Positions 53,100 through 56,900 of a stretch of 56,900 bases of DNA are shown piece by piece. Source of the stretch: Nevskiaceae bacterium (GTDB lineage Bacteria > Pseudomonadota > Gammaproteobacteria > Nevskiales > Nevskiaceae); NCBI GenBank assembly GCA_004297005.1, contig SCVA01000055.1, positions 1-56,900 on the forward strand, read 5' to 3'. Position 1 is the first letter of the stretch. Each line of letters opens with the position of its first letter. The notes beneath the pieces are model-generated. The model saw only the letters and a program-made list of their open reading frames with translations. It did no database searches and was not told the DNA's origin. A program made the translations under genes and the position numbers.

Positions 53100-54203
53100 T
53101 CAGGCCTTGCGGCCGGCCTGCAGGCGCTGGTCGATCAGCTTGTAGAGAATGTGCGCCAGCAACACGCTGGTGAACAGCATGGCCGCCTGCACCAGCAGGA
53201 AAGGAGTCTGTGCCAGCCCCAGCTTGGCAAACAGCGCCGGCAGGTACTTGGGGAACAGACTGGTGATCGGGAAGTGCACCAGATACAGCGGGTAGCTGAT
53301 GACTCCCAGGTAGACCAGGGGCGGCCAGCGCAGCGGGGCCAGAATCCGGGCGTTGCGGTTGATCGCCAGCAGGCTGATCCAGGCCACCGCCATGTAGATG
53401 CCGGCGGTCGCCGCCCAGGGCTCGTACTTGTCGATCTCCAGGCCGGCGACACTGGCGTGGTAGTTCTCGAAGACATAGGGCAGAAAACCGGCCAGCCCGG
53501 CCAGGAACAGCACGCCCAGCAGCCAGTTGACGCGCGCCTTGTTGGCCTCCATCCAGGACATACCCAGCGCCATCAGGCTGCCCAGCGCGAAGGCATCGAT
53601 GTGATTGCTGATCAGCACCATGTGGGTGTTGACCAGCCGCTCGTGCACGGCCAGCGGAATGGTCGCCAGCAAGAGGACGATCCAGAGCGGGCGCGGCAGG
53701 TAGCGCAGCGCCAGCACCAGGATCGGCAGCAGGATGTAGAACTGCTCCTCCACCGCCAGTGACCACAGGTGGCGGATGAAGTAGATGTCCTTGTACATCG
53801 GGCTGTCGGTATAGAGCAGCTCGGAGTACTGCGAGAAGGTGAAGTAGCGCCAGAACTGCTCGATCTGATAGGCCCGGTCGGGGTTGGCGGGACTCAGCGC
53901 CAGCGACAGCAGCAGCAGTGCCCAGACGGTGAGCAGGTAGAGCGGCCAGATGCGCTCGATGCGCCGGCCCCAGAAGGCCAGCAGGCCGCGCAGGTTGACG
54001 ACCTGCTTGATGACGATGCGGGTGATCAGCAGGCTCGACACCACGAAGAACATGTCCATGAACACCCAGGCCCAGAACAGCGGCTTGGCGTTCATGTGCG
54101 CCAGGATCACCATCGTCGCACCGAAGCCGCGCATGCCGTCGATCTCGAAGAAGCGGATCGGCGCGGATCGTTTCGGCGCGGTGGTGGCCGTGGGCGCGGT
54201 CAT
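53100..54203 (-). CDS. Second AT3-family membrane acyltransferase
   Basis: 367 aa, about ten membrane helices. FFEIDGMRGFGATMVILAH contains the conserved His, MFFVVSSLLITRIVI replaces the usual FFVLSGFLIT, RRIERIWPLYLL has the conserved Arg, and HLWSLAVEEQFYIL is typical. It is only distantly similar to the acyltransferase at 51084, so it is not a recent duplicate and probably modifies a different position or sugar. GGAG precedes the ATG. Confidence 0.92.
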   Translation of the reverse strand: MTAPTATTAPKRSAPIRFFEIDGMRGFGATMVILAHMNAKPLFWAWVFMDMFFVVSSLLITRIVIKQVVNLRGLLAFWGRRIERIWPLYLLTVWALLLLSLALSPANPDRAYQIEQFWRYFTFSQYSELLYTDSPMYKDIYFIRHLWSLAVEEQFYILLPILVLALRYLPRPLWIVLLLATIPLAVHERLVNTHMVLISNHIDAFALGSLMALGMSWMEANKARVNWLLGVLFLAGLAGFLPYVFENYHASVAGLEIDKYEPWAATAGIYMAVAWISLLAINRNARILAPLRWPPLVYLGVISYPLYLVHFPITSLFPKYLPALFAKLGLAQTPFLLVQAAMLFTSVLLAHILYKLIDQRLQAGRKA

Positions 54204-54359
54204 GTCAGGGAGGCTCCTCTTGAAGGGGGGCAGAGTCGGAATTCCGGACTGCGTTTGTTATGGCGCGAAGGTTAGCAAGCTTGCAGTTGCCGCGTGACCC
54301 CGGAAAACTCCTGCTCCGTGCCGGACTCGCCGGCCGCGCATGCCTGAGAGGAATCGCTT

Positions 54360-55490
54360 TTGGCCGTCGTTCCCAAGCTGTTGTTGTGCAGCCACGCCGG
54401 CTCGCCGTTGGAGCCGCGCACTTGGTCGGGCACGCCCTACAAGCTCTATAGCGCGCTGCGCGAACAGGCGCTGCTGGAGCCGGTGGGCTGGGCCAGCCAG
54501 CCCACCGAGCGCTGGCAGCCGCGCCTGCGCAAGCTTGATCGCCTGCTGGGTCTGCAACACGGCTTCATCCACGGCCCGGCGCGCCGCGCCGGCGCCGCTC
54601 TGGGCGCGACCGCCGCCGCCCGCGCCGCCGGCTGCTCGGCCTTGCTGCATCTGGGCACCTACGACCTGCTGCCGCTGCCCAGCCGGCTGCCGCACTACGT
54701 CTACGTCGACAGTTGCTACGACTTCTGGGAGCGCAACGCGTTGGCAGCCCGCCAGCTCGGCCGCTACCAGCGCGAGGCCTTTCGCCTGCTGGAGCGGCAG
54801 ACCCTGCGCGCGGCGCGGCGGGTGTTCACCGCCGGCGAGCACGTCGCCGCCGAGATGGTCGAGCGCTACGGCCTGGACCCGGCGCGGCTGCGGGCGGTAG
54901 GCACCGGCCTGGGCGACATCCGGCCTTTGCAGACGGCCAAGGACTACCGCAGCAAACAGCTGTTGATCGTGGCCAAGCTGCGCCCGGCCGATAAGGGCCT
55001 GCCGCTGCTGCTGCGGGCGCTGGAGATCGCGCGGCTTAGCGACCCCGAGATCAGCCTGACGGTGATCGGCGGCGCCAAGTACCCGGAGCTGCAGGGGCTC
55101 GTCGGCGTGCGCGGCACCGGCTGGATTAGCGCCGAGGAGCTGCAGGACATCTTCGACCGCGCCGCCCTGTACGTGATGCCGGCCGGCTACGAACCCTGGG
55201 GCCTGGCCTATCTCGAAGCCCTGGCCTGCCGCACGCCCATCGTCGGCTTGAACCGCGGCGCCTTTCCGGAACTCAGCGGCCAGGGCCGCTACGGCTTCGT
55301 GCTGGAACAGCAGACGCCGGAAGCGCTGGCCGCGCTGCTGCTGGCCGCGCTGGCCGACCCGCAGCGCTTGGCACGCATGGGAGAAGAGGGGCAGGCACAT
55401 TGCCTGGCGCACTACAGCTGGCAGAGGGTGGCGCGCGAGATCGGCAGCGGCATTCTGGAAGACCTTTCGTCGGACAGCGGGAGGGGCTAG
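54360..55490 (+). CDS. GT4-type glycosyltransferase
   Basis: 376 aa GT-B enzyme. The C-terminal half has the Rossmann domain QLLIVAKLRPADKGLPLLLRAL, LTVIGGAKYPELQGLVGVRGTGWISAEELQDIF and the donor-binding YEPWGLAYLEALACRTPIVG with the EX7E-like Glu pair. The N-terminal half is diverged. Start is a TTG at 54360 supported by AGAGGA about 8 bases before; no ATG or GTG in frame serves better. Its stop shares a CTAG overlap with the convergent SGNH-like gene. Confidence 0.9.
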   Translation: MAVVPKLLLCSHAGSPLEPRTWSGTPYKLYSALREQALLEPVGWASQPTERWQPRLRKLDRLLGLQHGFIHGPARRAGAALGATAAARAAGCSALLHLGTYDLLPLPSRLPHYVYVDSCYDFWERNALAARQLGRYQREAFRLLERQTLRAARRVFTAGEHVAAEMVERYGLDPARLRAVGTGLGDIRPLQTAKDYRSKQLLIVAKLRPADKGLPLLLRALEIARLSDPEISLTVIGGAKYPELQGLVGVRGTGWISAEELQDIFDRAALYVMPAGYEPWGLAYLEALACRTPIVGLNRGAFPELSGQGRYGFVLEQQTPEALAALLLAALADPQRLARMGEEGQAHCLAHYSWQRVAREIGSGILEDLSSDSGRG

Positions 55491-56449
55491 GGCAGACGGT
55501 TCGGGCTGAGTTGACCGAGGATCGCATCTGCGATCAGTGCCTGGCCTAGTGCGTTGGGGTGAATGTTGTCGCGGTAGGGTTGTTCTCCCCGCTGCTGCGC
55601 TGAACGGAAGGGCTCCGCCAGCGAGAAAGTCGGGACTCTGAGAGCCGCGCAGACCTCGCGAATTTTTCGGTTGCCGATACTCTCGATCCCGCGAGCCAAT
55701 TCCTTCTGTTCCCAATGCTGAAAGACCAAGACCTGCGAGGACTGGGATTGGGCTAGCACCAGGAAGTCGTGCAAATCAGCCAAGCTCCGTCGAATGTCCT
55801 CTTCGCGGTCGCGAGGTGGCAGCGGTGGGGCGGAATCAGCGGTGAGCTTTCTTGCCATGAACTTGGGTAAGTATCGCGGCAGATAGCGTTCCATGCCCTC
55901 GACCAGGGCCGATACTGGGGCCTGGGTCGGATGGGTTGTGGGATCCAACGGACCAAACGTCGGGACATCCTCGTAGTCGTGCGTCGAAATGACCAGGATC
56001 ACGGCGTCGGCTTGGAAGAACCCAAATTCTCGCGCGTAGGCCAACCAGTTGCCCGGCCCCCAACTGCCGGCGGAGACATTGCCGACTACAACTGGCCCGG
56101 GTCGATCAATGCGGAGCTGCCTGGCGATCCTTGTGGTGGCTAGCTGATCTTGATCAGTGAGGGCGCCGCCATTGATTACGGAATCCCCGAAGATCATCAG
56201 CCGGTATCCACCAACCGCCTTGTCTGCGGAGAAGTCCTCGCTACGCATGCCATAGCGGTTGGTGAGGTAGCGATTGCCAAAGCGGCGTACGTCCTGGGAC
56301 GGTAGGCTGAGATACTCAATGCTCGGATGCGCGATGACCAAGGGCGGGCTGCCCAAGCCGAAGCCATATCGCGCGAGTAGTTCCCCCGCCAACAAGATCA
56401 GAGCCAGAGCGACCGCCCAAAGGAAATAACGCCGGAGGACCGATCGCAT
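55487..56449 (-). CDS. SGNH/GDSL-hydrolase-like membrane-anchored protein
   Basis: 320 aa with an N-terminal anchor (YFLWAVALALILLAGELLA). Block I is IFGDSVING with Ser90; a Gly/Asn region VGNVSAGSWGPGNW corresponds to the oxyanion-hole part; the C-terminal DNIHPNALGQ has Asp294 and His297, completing a plausible catalytic triad. Such proteins remove or add acyl groups on surface glycans, as AlgX/AlgJ-like or separate partners of AT3 acyltransferases. Two 60-base samples I counted by hand gave 58% G+C, against about 67% in the adjacent GT4 gene, so it may have been acquired separately. Its ATG is 3 bases downstream of the STELLO-like stop. Confidence 0.85.
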   Translation of the reverse strand: MRSVLRRYFLWAVALALILLAGELLARYGFGLGSPPLVIAHPSIEYLSLPSQDVRRFGNRYLTNRYGMRSEDFSADKAVGGYRLMIFGDSVINGGALTDQDQLATTRIARQLRIDRPGPVVVGNVSAGSWGPGNWLAYAREFGFFQADAVILVISTHDYEDVPTFGPLDPTTHPTQAPVSALVEGMERYLPRYLPKFMARKLTADSAPPLPPRDREEDIRRSLADLHDFLVLAQSQSSQVLVFQHWEQKELARGIESIGNRKIREVCAALRVPTFSLAEPFRSAQQRGEQPYRDNIHPNALGQALIADAILGQLSPNRLP

Positions 56450-56452
56450 GGC

Positions 56453-56900
56453 TTACGCGGTGCTCGGTGGGAGGCCAGCCAGCCAGAGATCGACCAGGGC
56501 CAGCTCCTTTTCGGGAATCACGCCCAGCGTTACCAGCGCCTGGTAGCAGCGACGCAGGTCGCCGCGTACCTCGCCTTTCAGTTCGCAGGCGTCGAGCGCG
56601 CTAACGATGCGCTCGTTGTTGAGATAGCCGGGCACCTCGTCGGCGAAGTCGCGTAGCAGGTTGTGCTCGTTGCGCTCCTGGCGGACGCTGGGGGCGGTGA
56701 AGATCAGCCGCTCACCCAGCGCCCAGAGGCAGCGCTGCGCCACGAAGCTGCGCCAGATGTCGGTCATCCGGAAGCTGCAGTACGAGGGCAGGTAGCAGAG
56801 TGCGGCGACGTCGCGGCGGAACCAGGTGTTCTGGCTGTTGAACGGGCACCAGAGGCCGGACTCCAGCGAGATCGCCGCCGCCTGGCGGTCGAAGTTCACC
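56453..56900 (-). CDS. STELLO/DUF288-family glycosyltransferase, C-terminal part (cut by window edge)
   Basis: At least 148 residues; the gene runs off the right edge, so the true start is outside. The region around LWCPFNSQNTWFRRD and YLPSYCSFRMTDIWRSFVAQ is the hallmark of DUF288 proteins, known from plant STELLO and nematode/bacterial relatives, where it sits in the glycosyltransferase domain. In bacteria such genes occur in surface-polysaccharide loci. It closes the visible part of the glycan cluster and is probably cotranscribed with the SGNH-like gene. Confidence 0.82.
   Translation of the reverse strand, partial: VNFDRQAAAISLESGLWCPFNSQNTWFRRDVAALCYLPSYCSFRMTDIWRSFVAQRCLWALGERLIFTAPSVRQERNEHNLLRDFADEVPGYLNNERIVSALDACELKGEVRGDLRRCYQALVTLGVIPEKELALVDLWLAGLPPSTA

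Overview
The window is a gene-dense stretch of about 70% G+C bacterial chromosome with short intergenic gaps and many 4-bp ATGA overlaps. The gene content and order point to a gammaproteobacterium, most likely of the Xanthomonadales/Lysobacterales-Nevskiales type. The evidence is lptD-surA-pdxA-rsmA divergent from amgK-murU, asmA...mutY-yggX followed by tRNA-Phe, a DUF3369/HD-GYP response regulator, a GlyGly-CTERM protein, and a dispersed CTTACTTTTCTTTGC hairpin element near the left edge. Genus cannot be fixed from this sequence. I see no CRISPR array, transposase, integrase, rRNA or phage gene.

Left third (0.6-28 kb), mostly housekeeping. Minus-strand rsmA, pdxA, surA and lptD serve the outer membrane, ribosome and vitamin B6. 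Divergent amgK-murU recycle peptidoglycan sugars. An OsmC-family protein follows, then the yfhM (bacterial alpha-2-macroglobulin, thioester CTEQ intact) and pbpC pair. Next come a coupled PAS histidine kinase and REC-DUF3369-HD-GYP c-di-GMP phosphodiesterase, rimO, asmA, a periplasmic START-like protein, mutY, yggX, tRNA-Phe(GAA) and the potassium transporter kup.

Middle (28-41 kb), the most unusual part. Five FNR/ANR-type palindromes (TTGAY-N4-RTYAR) lie within 11.5 kb. Four of them are each followed, at the exact class-II spacing (centre at -41.5), by a plausible -10 hexamer and a downstream gene: a small orphan membrane protein, a PF03773-type permease with a CxxC mini-thioredoxin, an AhpD-like protein, and an OmpW porin. 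Embedded in this presumed low-oxygen island are a translationally coupled pair of large cytoplasmic carbohydrate enzymes (a CBM-like/discoidin/(alpha/alpha)6 glycosidase and a GH94 phosphorylase). There is also a YddA/BacA-like ABC protein whose nucleotide-binding domain has lost its catalytic residues. A sensor-less NarX-class kinase and a NarL-class regulator flank ompW. I infer a micro-oxic programme coupling redox chemistry, outer-membrane transport and ATP-sparing glucan phosphorolysis.

Right third (41-57 kb) is devoted to the cell surface. It starts with a large secreted delta-60/Ig-repeat protein with a GlyGly-CTERM sorting tail, an alginate-lyase-like lipoprotein and an exported FecR-domain protein. 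Then comes an O-antigen/capsule-type cluster: ABC exporter (Wzm/Wzt with C-terminal glycan-binding domain), FkbM methyltransferase, GT8 and GT2 glycosyltransferases, two AT3 acyltransferases, a class I methyltransferase, a GT4 enzyme, a lower-G+C SGNH-hydrolase-like gene, and a STELLO/DUF288 glycosyltransferase cut by the window edge.
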